From an uncultured Prochlorococcus sp. (lineage in GTDB: Bacteria; Cyanobacteriota; Cyanobacteriia; PCC-6307; Cyanobiaceae), in assembly GCF_902616385.1 (NCBI RefSeq), contig NZ_CACMSM010000002.1:56927-120926 (forward strand): 64,000 bases of DNA, read 5' to 3'. Shown in pieces: positions 45,723-55,503 of the stretch (position 1 is its first letter; every line of letters starts with the position of its first letter). The notes beneath the pieces are model-generated. The model did no database searches. It saw only the letters and a program-made list of their open reading frames with translations, and was not told where the DNA came from. The position numbers were made by a program, and so were the translations under genes.

Positions 45723-47162
45723 ATGAATCTACCTGTAATCATTAAATTCGTTATTGACCTTCTAGCAGTACTTTTACTGGCTTTGGGAATAAAAGGATTG
45801 TCAAAAGTAAAATCAGCAAGGGATGCCAATAGACTAGCTGCATTTGCAATGTCACTATCAGTAGTAGGATTACTTTCTTATTATTTAGGCACTTCTGGAA
45901 TTGCTATTCAGTCTTGGATTTGGATAATAATTGGATCAACAATAGGTAGTTTATTCGGAACGATTCTTGCGAAAAAAGTACCTATGACCTCCATGCCTGA
46001 AACAGTGGCATTGTTCAATGGTTGTGGAGGAATGTCATCACTTTTGGTGGCCTTAGGAGTAGCTATATTCCCTATTTCTAATAGTGTAGAAAATCTTGAT
46101 TTTTTTAAGTCACTTATTAATGAAGTTTCAATATCTGTTTCTATATTTGTTGGTGCCATAACTTTCACAGGTTCAATTGTGGCGATGGCAAAGTTACAGG
46201 GTTGGTTGTCAACTCCAGGATGGACTCAGAGCAAAGTTAGACATTTTGTAAATATTGTTTTTGCAGTTGCTTCCTTGATAGCCTTTTTTGATTTGATAAA
46301 CGGCAATACAAGTTCTATTTGGCTTTTAGTTATAGTGTCTTCTTTATTAGGTATTGGAGTTACTTTGCCAATTGGTGGAGCTGATATGCCAGTCGTTATA
46401 TCTTTATTAAATAGCTATTCAGGAATTGCAGCAGCAGCAGCAGGTTTCGTTGTAGATAGTCAGCTTTTGATAGTAGCAGGCGCAATGGTTGGAGCGGCAG
46501 GTCTAATACTTACTCAAGTAATGTGCAAGGGTATGAATAGATCATTGGTCTCAGTTCTTTTTGGAGGATCTTTATCGGCACAAAGTACAGCCTCTTCTGG
46601 TTCAGGAGAATATACAAATATAACTTCTTGCAGTGTTGAAGAATGCGCATTGACTTTAGAGGCAGCCAACAAGGTAATCATTGTTCCTGGTTATGGTCTG
46701 GCAGTAGCTCAAGCTCAACATACTTTAAGGGAAGTGACAAAAAAACTAGAGCAAAATGGTATTGAAGTTGTTTACGCAATTCATCCTGTAGCAGGGAGGA
46801 TGCCCGGACATATGAATGTACTTTTAGCAGAAGCAGATGTTCCTTACGAACAACTTAAAGAGATGGACGTTGTAAATCCTGATTTTCCAGCAACGGATGT
46901 TGTTTTAGTTTTAGGAGCAAATGATGTGGTTAATCCTCAAGCTAAAAATGATAGCTCTTCTCCTTTATATGGCATGCCAGTTCTTGATGTGCAGGAAGCA
47001 AGAACGGTATTTGTAATTAAACGTGGTATGAGTGCAGGTTACTCCGGAATAAAAAATGATTTATTTGATCTTCCAAATACCTCAATGGTCTTTGGAGATG
47101 CAAAAAAGGTACTGAATGATTTGATTGGAGAATTAAAGGATCTTGGAGTTGGGGAGAAATAA
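45723..47162 (+). CDS. pntB: NAD(P) transhydrogenase beta subunit
   Basis: This 479-aa subunit has about eight membrane helices (with FNGCGGMSSLLVALG and GGADMPVVISLLNSYSGIAA). They are followed by the NADP(H)-binding domain III: IVPGYGLAVAQAQHTLREVT near 320, HPVAGRMPGHMNVLLAEADV, and KRGMSAGYSGIKNDLF. It completes the proton-translocating enzyme. Its end overlaps the start of the following hydrolase gene by 20 bases. Confidence 0.96.
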   Translation: MNLPVIIKFVIDLLAVLLLALGIKGLSKVKSARDANRLAAFAMSLSVVGLLSYYLGTSGIAIQSWIWIIIGSTIGSLFGTILAKKVPMTSMPETVALFNGCGGMSSLLVALGVAIFPISNSVENLDFFKSLINEVSISVSIFVGAITFTGSIVAMAKLQGWLSTPGWTQSKVRHFVNIVFAVASLIAFFDLINGNTSSIWLLVIVSSLLGIGVTLPIGGADMPVVISLLNSYSGIAAAAAGFVVDSQLLIVAGAMVGAAGLILTQVMCKGMNRSLVSVLFGGSLSAQSTASSGSGEYTNITSCSVEECALTLEAANKVIIVPGYGLAVAQAQHTLREVTKKLEQNGIEVVYAIHPVAGRMPGHMNVLLAEADVPYEQLKEMDVVNPDFPATDVVLVLGANDVVNPQAKNDSSSPLYGMPVLDVQEARTVFVIKRGMSAGYSGIKNDLFDLPNTSMVFGDAKKVLNDLIGELKDLGVGEK

Positions 47163-48231
47163 TAGTATATCTTTTAGTTTTTCAGATTACGTAAAAAATA
47201 AGCCATTTCGAGAAGTCTTACCTTGGATAGGTGGCGACTTACAAACTTTGAGAGATACTTTTGTTATTGATTTTGGTAAATCAAAAAAAAATAAAAAAAT
47301 ATTCTTTCCGATTAATAAAATTCTTTCAAAAAAATTTGAATGTGATTATCTTTTAGGTTTTTTAGAATTACCTGAAAACTTAAACTCACTTAGGGGTTTT
47401 GTAATCGTTACACATGGTTTAGGGGGCTCAACTAAACGGTTTGGTTTAAGAAGAATATCTAGGAAATTAGCAAAAAATGGTTTTGGAGTTCTTAAATTAA
47501 ATCTAAGAGGATCTGGATCAGCGAGATATTTAGCTAAAGGAAATTATTGTGCTAGATGCTCCAGTGATGTTATTTCAGCAATTAATTATTTTAAAAAATT
47601 CATTAATTTAGAATTCAAAGATCTTATGAAAAGGAATAATAATCTTCCAATTTACGGAGTTGGATTATCTTTAGGCGGAACAATTCTTTTAAATGCCTGC
47701 CTAGATTACGATAAAAACAAAGAAGAAAAATTTTTAGATGGCCTTGCCTGCGTGAGTACCCCTTTAGATTTATCTTCATGCAGTCTGTGTATTGAAAAAC
47801 CTAGAAATTATATCTACCAAAAATGGTTACTTCACCGCTTAAAAAATCAGTTATGGGATGGGTTTAATGATGAAGGCAAACTCCTTGATAACGAGAAATT
47901 AAGAATAAAAATTAGAAATTTAAAAAGTATAAGAGAATTTGATCAGAAATTTACAGCTCCTAGTTGGGGATTTAATTCTTTAGAAGATTATTATATTAAA
48001 GCCTCTCCAATATTTAGAATCCAAAACTTAATAAAAAAATTACCTCCAATGCTTTTTATTCATGCCAAGGATGATCCCTGGGTTCCACATAAGGATACTT
48101 TGAATTTAAGAAAAGAATCTATTGATAAATTTACTATTTTAATAACTGAAAAAGGAGGTCATAATGGTTTTCATTCGATTAATGGCTGCTGGTCAGACGA
48201 AGTCGTAAAGAACTGGTTTATGAGTATCTAG
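47143..48231 (+). CDS. YheT-type alpha/beta hydrolase
   Basis: This 362-aa hydrolase belongs to the COG0429 family. N-terminal PFREVLPWIGGDLQTLRDTF matches the family's cap, followed by VTHGLGGSTKRFGLRRISRK, the LNLRGSGSA motif, the nucleophile elbow GVGLSLGGTILLNACL, and the Asp/His in AKDDPWVPH and GGHNGFHSI. TTG at 47143 gives a start inside pntB (20-base overlap). It may be translated with pntB but is not known to take part in transhydrogenation. Confidence 0.85.
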   Translation: MELGRNNSISFSFSDYVKNKPFREVLPWIGGDLQTLRDTFVIDFGKSKKNKKIFFPINKILSKKFECDYLLGFLELPENLNSLRGFVIVTHGLGGSTKRFGLRRISRKLAKNGFGVLKLNLRGSGSARYLAKGNYCARCSSDVISAINYFKKFINLEFKDLMKRNNNLPIYGVGLSLGGTILLNACLDYDKNKEEKFLDGLACVSTPLDLSSCSLCIEKPRNYIYQKWLLHRLKNQLWDGFNDEGKLLDNEKLRIKIRNLKSIREFDQKFTAPSWGFNSLEDYYIKASPIFRIQNLIKKLPPMLFIHAKDDPWVPHKDTLNLRKESIDKFTILITEKGGHNGFHSINGCWSDEVVKNWFMSI

Positions 48232-48562
48232 GACTATTTAAAAATGGCGTTTTTTTAAAAATCCATTTTTCTATTGGCTTTCCGTTAATAATATGTGAGG
48301 AAAAAATTTCTGAAATTTTTTCTGGAGAAACTTTCTCATACCAAATACCATCAGGCCAAATAAGAAGAATTGGGCCGTTCTTACATACCCTTAAACAGTC
48401 AGCTTTTGATCTTAATATATGAACGTTTTTTGTAGAGGGATCATTCTCAAATTTTTTTAAAGTCTTTTTTAGACATTCCCATGCTTTTTGACCTTCATTG
48501 CCTTTAAAGCATTTCTGTTTTGTGGGTGTTGCGCATAGTAGAAGATGTTTTTTTATATTCAC
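48218..48562 (-). CDS. Thioredoxin-like [2Fe-2S] ferredoxin
   Basis: This 114-aa protein has a thioredoxin-like [2Fe-2S] fold. Cysteines lie at HLLLCATPTKQKCF (positions about 9 and 14) and ADCLRVCKNGPILLIWPDGI near 77 and 81, the four-cysteine pattern. Relatives act as small electron carriers or metal sensors; no partner is proven. It is 3 bases downstream of dxr on the same strand and overlaps the convergent hydrolase gene by 14 bases. Confidence 0.85.
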   Translation of the reverse strand: MNIKKHLLLCATPTKQKCFKGNEGQKAWECLKKTLKKFENDPSTKNVHILRSKADCLRVCKNGPILLIWPDGIWYEKVSPEKISEIFSSHIINGKPIEKWIFKKTPFLNSPRYS

Positions 48563-48564
48563 TT

Positions 48565-49794
48565 TTATCCAATACTTACGTATTTTTTCCCTTTTTTAAT
48601 TTCTTGCTTAACAAAAAGTCTGGCCCAATTGTCTACTTCAAGAATATCCTCCAATTCTGGACTCAAATTCAAATTCTCCATATGTGACTCACAAGCTTTA
48701 CTTATAAATGTTGGAATTTCTTGAAAAGAAATTTTTTCTTTGAGGAATTGTTCAACAGCCATTTCATTAGCAGCATTTAAGACTGCAGGCATAGTACCAG
48801 AAGATTTTCCTGCAGCATATGCAAGTCCCATGCATGGATATTTAAACTCGTCTGGCTCTTTAAAAGTTAATTTTCCAATTTCACTTAGGTTTAATCTTTT
48901 CCATTTTGTTTTAAATCTTTTAGGCCAACTCATCGCATATAAAATGGGTAGTTTCATATCTGGCCAACCTAATTGAGCTAATACTGAAGAATCTTCCATC
49001 TCAATCATTGAATGAATAATACTTTGAGGGTGGATAACTATTTCGATATTTTCGTATGAGGTCCCAAATAAATAATGAGCTTCTATAACTTCTAATCCTT
49101 TATTCATAAGAGTTGCAGAATCTACAGTTATTTTTTTTCCCATGTCCCAATTAGGATGTGAAGTCGCATCTTCCACTGTGACATGCTTTAAATCCTCAAC
49201 GGCCCAATCTCTGAAGGCACCACCAGAAGCTGTTAAATGTATGGCTTTCAAACCCTTAGGCAGCTCTCCTGTTGAAAAATCTGCATTTTCATAATTAGGT
49301 AATCCTTGTAAACATTGAAAGATAGCTGAGTGTTCTGAGTCAGCAGGTAAAAGCCTACTATTATTTTTCTTTAATGCAGGAATAACAATTGGTCCTGCAG
49401 CAATTAAAGTTTCTTTGTTAGCAAGTGCAATATTTTTCCCAGCATTAATTGCTGACATTGTCGGGATTAAGCCTGCACAGCCTACTATCCCTGTTACCAC
49501 AGTATCTGCCTTATCCCATGCTGCAACTGCGTTAATCCCCTGCTTTCCACCTAAAACCAAGGGAGCATCATCCAAATCTAAGTTATTAATATTATCTTTT
49601 AAATCTTCTAAAAGACTTTCATCCTCAATTGCAACTACCTCTGGTTTATGTGTTTTAACTTGTTGAGTTAATAAATTAATATTTCTTCCTGCGGAAAGAG
49701 CTACGGCTTTAAACTTATCAGGCTGCTCACTAGCTATTTCGAGAGTTTGAGTCCCTATTGAACCAGTAGAACCTAGCACAGTAATGTATTTCAA
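48565..49794 (-). CDS. dxr: 1-deoxy-D-xylulose 5-phosphate reductoisomerase
   Basis: This enzyme makes MEP from DXP in the non-mevalonate isoprenoid pathway, which supplies carotenoids, phytol and quinones. NADPH loop [17 protein letters not shown] lies at 8. The metal/substrate site lies in [17 protein letters not shown] near 155 and [17 protein letters not shown] near 200, with [18 protein letters not shown]. Length is 409 aa. The ferredoxin gene follows 3 bases later and could deliver electrons to the later iron-sulfur steps of the same pathway (inference). Confidence 0.97.
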   Translation of the reverse strand: MKYITVLGSTGSIGTQTLEIASEQPDKFKAVALSAGRNINLLTQQVKTHKPEVVAIEDESLLEDLKDNINNLDLDDAPLVLGGKQGINAVAAWDKADTVVTGIVGCAGLIPTMSAINAGKNIALANKETLIAAGPIVIPALKKNNSRLLPADSEHSAIFQCLQGLPNYENADFSTGELPKGLKAIHLTASGGAFRDWAVEDLKHVTVEDATSHPNWDMGKKITVDSATLMNKGLEVIEAHYLFGTSYENIEIVIHPQSIIHSMIEMEDSSVLAQLGWPDMKLPILYAMSWPKRFKTKWKRLNLSEIGKLTFKEPDEFKYPCMGLAYAAGKSSGTMPAVLNAANEMAVEQFLKEKISFQEIPTFISKACESHMENLNLSPELEDILEVDNWARLFVKQEIKKGKKYVSIG

Positions 49795-49876
49795 TTTTCT
49801 CTAATATTTCTAATATCTTCCCATTTAAAGGTGTATTTAAAAAACAAAAATTTCAAATTGGTTTTTTTCTTAAAAT

Positions 49877-51346
49877 TTAAACCCTTATCCATGTTGTTAT
49901 TTCCTTTGATTGATCAATAAGTTCAATACCTTTTTCTTTTAACAAATTCCTGATTTCATCAGCCTTCGCATAATTCTTTTCCATTTTTGCTTTCAATCTT
50001 TCATCAATAAGCGATGATATTTCGTCTTCTTTTATTTTACTTTCTTTTACTAAAACCTCTTTTTTAAGACCAAGTACCTCGGTTAACTCTTCAAGAGTTT
50101 TAAAATTCTCAAGTAGAAAGAATTTTTCATTTAGTTCTATTTTAAAACCTTCAACCCTTTGAAATTGGTTTAAAAAGTTTTTTAATGGTTTCGCTAAATC
50201 GTAAATAATTGCAATAGCACCTGCTGTATTAAGGTCATTTCCAAGAGCCCCAGAAAATTTAAGCTTTTTTTGAGATAATTCAAAACTTATTTTCTCTTTA
50301 TATTCTACTTCGAGAGATTCATTTTTTTCAATAGATCTAAAAGCACCTTTTGTAAGGTCCATAAAAGAAAGGGCTACATTAATGTTTTTCCAAGCTTCTG
50401 AAGCACTCCTTAAAGCTTCTTCAGTAAAATCAAGTGGTTTTCTATAATTCACAGTCATAACAAAATATCGCAAAGTCATCGGGCTTATACCTGACTTAAT
50501 TAGCTCTCTGATAGTTTTAAAATTTTTAAGGGATTTACTCATCTTTTGTCCATTTACATTGACCATCCCATTGTGTAACCAATAGTTCGCTAGCTTTTTG
50601 CCATTGGCTGCTTCTGATTGGGCGATTTCATTTTCATGATGTGGAAAAATTAGATCAGAACCACCTAAATGGATATCAATGGTATCTCCTAATTCATCTT
50701 TAACCATCGCCGAACATTCAATATGCCATCCTGGCCTACCTTTACCCCATGGCGAATCAAAAAATGGTTCATCATCTTTAGCTTTTTTCCATAATGCAAA
50801 ATCTTGCGGATTTAGTTTTTTGCTATTTTCCTCATTAGCCATTCTTCCTTGCTGATTAATATTTTGTTCTTGTATATTTTGATTACTTAGTTTTCCATAA
50901 TTTTTATTTTTAAAAACAGAGTAATAAACATCTCCATCCCTAGAGTATGCATAACCTTTGTCCTCAAGAATTGTTATGAAGGAGCAGATATTGCATATAT
51001 GATTCGTTGCTCTTGGCATGCTATCCGGACGCATTATCCCTAAAGAATCCATATCTTTATGAAATTCAATGATATTTTTTTCAGATACTTCCTTCATTGA
51101 ATTGCCTTCTTCTTTCGCTCTTTTTAAGATCTTGTCATCAATATCTGTAAAATTTTGAACATACTTCACTTTGAAATTACTGTAAATTAAAAATCTTCTC
51201 AATACATCCCAAGCGATATAACTTCTGGCATGACCAAGATGACATAAATCATAAACAGTTACCCCACAACAATAAATTTTTACTACATCATCAATAGGCT
51301 TAAAAACCTCAACTTTTTTGCTTAAAGTATTAAAAAGTTTGATCAT
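49877..51346 (-). CDS. cysS: Cysteinyl-tRNA synthetase
   Basis: This class I synthetase of 489 aa has the zinc-binding YCCGVTVYDLCHLGHARSY near 25-45 with the HIGH-like HLGH, second zinc ligands in WHIECSAM and HHENEIAQSE, and KMSKS in VNGQKMSKSLKN near 265. A C-terminal helical anticodon domain follows. It lies 24 bases downstream of polA on the same strand. Confidence 0.97.
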   Translation of the reverse strand: MIKLFNTLSKKVEVFKPIDDVVKIYCCGVTVYDLCHLGHARSYIAWDVLRRFLIYSNFKVKYVQNFTDIDDKILKRAKEEGNSMKEVSEKNIIEFHKDMDSLGIMRPDSMPRATNHICNICSFITILEDKGYAYSRDGDVYYSVFKNKNYGKLSNQNIQEQNINQQGRMANEENSKKLNPQDFALWKKAKDDEPFFDSPWGKGRPGWHIECSAMVKDELGDTIDIHLGGSDLIFPHHENEIAQSEAANGKKLANYWLHNGMVNVNGQKMSKSLKNFKTIRELIKSGISPMTLRYFVMTVNYRKPLDFTEEALRSASEAWKNINVALSFMDLTKGAFRSIEKNESLEVEYKEKISFELSQKKLKFSGALGNDLNTAGAIAIIYDLAKPLKNFLNQFQRVEGFKIELNEKFFLLENFKTLEELTEVLGLKKEVLVKESKIKEDEISSLIDERLKAKMEKNYAKADEIRNLLKEKGIELIDQSKEITTWIRV

Positions 51347-51370
51347 CTTAAAATAAGTATTTCATAAGGT

Positions 51371-54301
51371 TTATTTTGTCTCCATCCAATTGTCTCCAAT
51401 TCCAATATCAACTAAAAGAGGCACATTTAATTTTACACAATCTTCCATAGTCTTCTTTACTAATTTCGTCGTAATTTCCAAAGAATCTGGTTCAACTTCA
51501 AACAATAATTCATCATGTACTTGTAAAAGCATTTTTGCTGGAACATTCATTTCTATGAATTTTTTATTTAGTTGAACCATTGCAATTTTAATAATATCTG
51601 CACTTGAACCCTGAATTGGGGCATTGGCTGCGGCTCTTAGTGACTGTGCTTCCATGCCAGCTCTTCTTGCTGATTGCAAGTCAATTTCGTAAGGATCTTT
51701 TCCTATTAGTCTTCCAAGTCCATTTTTATCAAACTTAAATTCTCTTTTTCGACCAAAAATTGTTTTTACATAACCTTTTGATAAGGCAAGCCTTTCTTGA
51801 AGTTCAAGAAATTTGAAAATTTTTGAATATCTTTCTTTATATTTTATTAGGAATTCTTTTGCTTCTGGAGTACTTACTCCTGTTGAACGGGCAAACTTTT
51901 TTATCCCCATACCATAGATAACTCCGAAATTTATTGTTTTCCCAACTCTCCTCTCATCAGAAGAAATTTCTTCTTTCTCAAAAATTAATCTTGCAGTCAA
52001 AGAATGAATGTCATCATTTTTATGAAATGCATTTATTAGTATTTCTTCATCAGCTAAGTGAGCGAGTATTCTTAATTCGATCTGAGAATAATCAGCTGAT
52101 AAAAGTTTCCAATTTTTTTCGGGCAAGAATGCTTTTCTGATTCTCCTACTAAATTCAGTCCTAACCGGGATATTTTGAAGATTAGGATTGCTACTACTTA
52201 GTCTCCCAGTAGCTGTAGCAGCTTGATTAAAGTTTGTATGAACTCTTCCTGTCTTTTCGTTAATAAGATTTGGAAGAGCATCAATATAGGTGCTAAGTAA
52301 TTTGCTAAGAGTTCTATGTTTTATTAGATGTTGGATTATTTCATGTTCGTCGACTAATCTTTCTAGAACTACTGCATCTGTACTCCATCCTGTTTTTGTT
52401 TTACGTGATTTTTTCTTATCCAAATTTAATTTTTCAAACAAAATCTCACCAAGTTGTTTTGGTGAAGATAGATTGAAACTCTCATCTGCTAACTCATAAA
52501 CTTTACTTTCAATATCTTCTAAGGTACTTTTTAATTCTTTTGAGAGTTTATCCAAATAAGGGATGTCGATGGTTATGCCATTCATTTCCATTTGCGACAA
52601 TACCGGCTCTAAAGGCAGCTCGATTTCTTCGAACAATTTGATTAATTCATCTTTTTCCTTTAAAAAATTTTCTTTAAAAATTTTGACAATCTTAAAAGTT
52701 AGAAAAACATCATAACCGCAGTAAATACTTGCTTCATCAACATCAACAAATGAAAAGTCTTTATTTTTTCCAACTGTGTCCTTAAATGAAGGAGGCTTAA
52801 ATCCAAATAATCTAAAACTAATTTCACTTAACCCATGTTTCTCCTGATTATTAAGAAGGTAGTCTGCTAACAAGGTGTCAAAGGTTACGCCTTTAAGATC
52901 AAGTCCATGATTAAAAAATATTTGCCTATCAAATTTTGAATTTTGGAGTGCCTTTTCTTTTTTTGGATCTTCTATCCAATTTCTTAGCTTTGAGAAAACA
53001 TCTTCTATTGATAATTGATTGGAGGTCTCCTTTTTTGTTTGATGACCAAGAGGTATATAAAATAAATCATCATTTTCTTCTCCAAGACATAACCCTATCC
53101 CAACAAGTTCCGCATCGATTGGATTCAAACTATTGGTCTCTGTATCTAAAGAAACTATTTGATTAGTCTTGTCTAATCTTTGAATTAATTTATCAAGTAA
53201 TTCGAAATCATTCACAACAGTTACATTGATTTTAGGGATTTTATTTTCACTATTTTCTAATTCATTAATGCCTGCGACTTTTGGTGTTTTCTCCTCCTCT
53301 TTAGCTACATTATTTTTGTCAAAACCACCTTTGCTGAAAGTTGAATTGAAAATATCAATTTGTCTAAGTAGTGTTGATAGTTCTAATTTTTTCAGTGAGT
53401 CTGAAAGTAGTTCTTGATTTATATTTTTTAATTCATAACCGTTACTTAAAATTAAAGGCACCTCAGTATTTATTTTTGCTAAATCTCTGGAAAGAAAAGC
53501 ATTATGTTTATCGTTTCTTAGCTTTTCTATAACTGAACCTTTGATGAATCCTTTATATTTCTTATCGTTGTTCTGCTGAATCTTGTCCAAAGCCTGATAG
53601 ATTCCATCAAGCGTGTCGTTCTCTTTTAGTAGATTAATTGCAGTTTTTGGGCCTACCCCTTTAATACCTGGAATATTATCAGAACTATCACCAGTTAGGG
53701 CTTTAAGATCAACTACTCTTTCTGGCGCAACACCTAATTTTTCTTTTACTCCATTTTCATTCATAAGAGTTGGATTTCCACTTTTCGCATATGGACCACC
53801 ACCCATATAAAGTACATAAATATCTTTTTGATCATCTACTAATTGAAATAAGTCCCTATCTCCGGAAAGAATATTCACGCACCATCCTTTAGAAGAAGCA
53901 TCATTTGCAATTGTGCCTAAGAGATCATCTGCTTCGTATCCTGGAGATTTAAAAATTGGTAAATTAAGGCTTTCTTCTAAGATGATTTCTAGTTGTTCAA
54001 TATCCTGAAAAAAAACATCTGGTGCCACATCTCTATTGGCCTTATAATTTGGATCTAATTCATGTCTGAAAGTTGGTTTTTCGGTATCAAAAGTAATACA
54101 AACACCCTCAGGACTAATATTTTTGCAATTATCCAGAAGACTTTTTAGGAATCCATAAGTGACACTTGTTGGAAATCCCTCTTTGGTAGTTAAACCTCCA
54201 TCAATCCCTTTGCTAAATGCATAGAAGCTTCTAAAAGCAAGTGAGTGGCCATCAACTAAAAGTAAAATTGGTTTTTTAGAGTTTTCAGATTTTAAACTCA
54301 T
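51371..54301 (-). CDS. polA: DNA polymerase I
   Basis: This 976-aa polymerase has a 5' nuclease domain (ILLVDGHSLAFRSFYAFSKG; SPGYEADDLLG; LKALTGDSSDNIPG). A 3'-5' exonuclease domain follows with DTETNSL near 390 and a DTLLADYLL site, so the proofreading acids appear intact. The polymerase has motif A SADYSQIELRILAHLADE near 757, motif B RRVGKTINFGVIYGMG and motif C LQVHDELLFEV. It overlaps the upstream adaptor gene by 4 bases. Confidence 0.97.
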   Translation of the reverse strand: MSLKSENSKKPILLLVDGHSLAFRSFYAFSKGIDGGLTTKEGFPTSVTYGFLKSLLDNCKNISPEGVCITFDTEKPTFRHELDPNYKANRDVAPDVFFQDIEQLEIILEESLNLPIFKSPGYEADDLLGTIANDASSKGWCVNILSGDRDLFQLVDDQKDIYVLYMGGGPYAKSGNPTLMNENGVKEKLGVAPERVVDLKALTGDSSDNIPGIKGVGPKTAINLLKENDTLDGIYQALDKIQQNNDKKYKGFIKGSVIEKLRNDKHNAFLSRDLAKINTEVPLILSNGYELKNINQELLSDSLKKLELSTLLRQIDIFNSTFSKGGFDKNNVAKEEEKTPKVAGINELENSENKIPKINVTVVNDFELLDKLIQRLDKTNQIVSLDTETNSLNPIDAELVGIGLCLGEENDDLFYIPLGHQTKKETSNQLSIEDVFSKLRNWIEDPKKEKALQNSKFDRQIFFNHGLDLKGVTFDTLLADYLLNNQEKHGLSEISFRLFGFKPPSFKDTVGKNKDFSFVDVDEASIYCGYDVFLTFKIVKIFKENFLKEKDELIKLFEEIELPLEPVLSQMEMNGITIDIPYLDKLSKELKSTLEDIESKVYELADESFNLSSPKQLGEILFEKLNLDKKKSRKTKTGWSTDAVVLERLVDEHEIIQHLIKHRTLSKLLSTYIDALPNLINEKTGRVHTNFNQAATATGRLSSSNPNLQNIPVRTEFSRRIRKAFLPEKNWKLLSADYSQIELRILAHLADEEILINAFHKNDDIHSLTARLIFEKEEISSDERRVGKTINFGVIYGMGIKKFARSTGVSTPEAKEFLIKYKERYSKIFKFLELQERLALSKGYVKTIFGRKREFKFDKNGLGRLIGKDPYEIDLQSARRAGMEAQSLRAAANAPIQGSSADIIKIAMVQLNKKFIEMNVPAKMLLQVHDELLFEVEPDSLEITTKLVKKTMEDCVKLNVPLLVDIGIGDNWMETK

Positions 54302-55359
54302 TTTCTCTTCTTAGCCCAAGGTGGAATATCAATAAAGATTTGCTCTCCAGGTTCTAATCCATCAATGACTGAAGTTTTATTTCCACTACTAATACCAATC
54401 TCGATTTTTTCAAATTTAGGAGAATTATTTTTATCAACTTTCAAAATTCCTTTTTCACCTTTTTCAGTGACTATAGAAACTGTTGGTACTAAGATTTTTT
54501 CTTCATTACCTTCGACTATAAATTCAAGATCTGCAGTCATTCCAATTTTAATTTCTTCAGAAATATCTTTAAAATTTAAAGTTACTTCGAATGAGGTTAC
54601 ATTATTATCTTTTACAGCTCTTGTAGCTATTTTTTTAACTATGGCACTATATTTTTTTGAGGGATAAGCCTCAATTCTTACTGAGGCTTCTTGACCTATT
54701 TTTATTCTGCCAATGTCACTCTCAGGAACTTTAGCAACAATTTCTAGGCCCTCTGATAGTTCAAAAATAAAGTTTTTGGTTTTAGGGTTTGAACTTAAGT
54801 TTGTACTTGGTGTGACATAAGATCCTATCTCAGCATATTTTGCAGTTATCTTTCCTCCATAAGGAGCTTTAATTAGATAGAAACTTTTTTCAGCTTTTGC
54901 ATCATTAAGTTTTGCGCTACTAATGTTGTAGTTATTTTTATAACTTTCATAGTCTTCTTTACTTACTGCGCCTTCTTGATATAAATATTCCCTTCTTAAA
55001 AATTCAGATTTTTGTTTTTCTACATTTAATTCAAGTTCTTCAATTTTATAGATAAAGTCTTCATCATCAAGAGAAGCTAAAACCTGATCTTTTTTTACAA
55101 GATCGCCCTCATCTACTTTGATTTCTTTTATTACGCCTTGCTTCCGAGGCCCAATATTGCTTGTCCTTATTGCTTTTACTTCACCACTAGTATTAATTGA
55201 ATCTGAGAGGATTCCTTTTTCAACTTGAACTACAAAATCAGAAATATCTTTTGACTTATTTTTCTTGAAGGAATTGGTTATAAAAATGAAAAATATAGCT
55301 AGAGAAAGCAATATAATTCCACTTCTTAGATTTATATTTTTTTTTATTAAATCAAACAT
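54298..55359 (-). CDS. HlyD/MacA-type efflux membrane-fusion protein
   Basis: This 353-aa periplasmic adaptor has one N-terminal membrane helix (LRSGIILLSLAIFFIFITNS), a biotinyl-lipoyl hairpin (PRKQGVIKEIKVDEGDLVKK), a coiled-coil of about 40 residues, a barrel domain and a C-terminal part with IDGLEPGEQIFIDIPPWAKK. Such proteins link an inner-membrane ABC or RND pump to an outer-membrane channel. No pump gene is adjacent: downstream is polA (4-base overlap) and upstream is divergent ychF. Confidence 0.85.
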   Translation of the reverse strand: MFDLIKKNINLRSGIILLSLAIFFIFITNSFKKNKSKDISDFVVQVEKGILSDSINTSGEVKAIRTSNIGPRKQGVIKEIKVDEGDLVKKDQVLASLDDEDFIYKIEELELNVEKQKSEFLRREYLYQEGAVSKEDYESYKNNYNISSAKLNDAKAEKSFYLIKAPYGGKITAKYAEIGSYVTPSTNLSSNPKTKNFIFELSEGLEIVAKVPESDIGRIKIGQEASVRIEAYPSKKYSAIVKKIATRAVKDNNVTSFEVTLNFKDISEEIKIGMTADLEFIVEGNEEKILVPTVSIVTEKGEKGILKVDKNNSPKFEKIEIGISSGNKTSVIDGLEPGEQIFIDIPPWAKKRK

Positions 55360-55503
55360 TTCTTTTTAAAAGCAGAAGTAGAGAATATTTAAGAACTAAA
55401 TAAATAATCAAGACGATTATAATTAACTTATCCAAGATTGGTTAAGTAAATACTATATTACTAGAAGATGTTTTCTTGATAATTTTTCCATAAGTTTTTT
55501 CAA

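Noticed and set aside
48218..48231. 14-base overlap of the convergent hydrolase and ferredoxin genes
   Set aside because: Short tail-to-tail overlaps are common in this compact genome (also 22739-22742 and 38419-38422) and need no special explanation.
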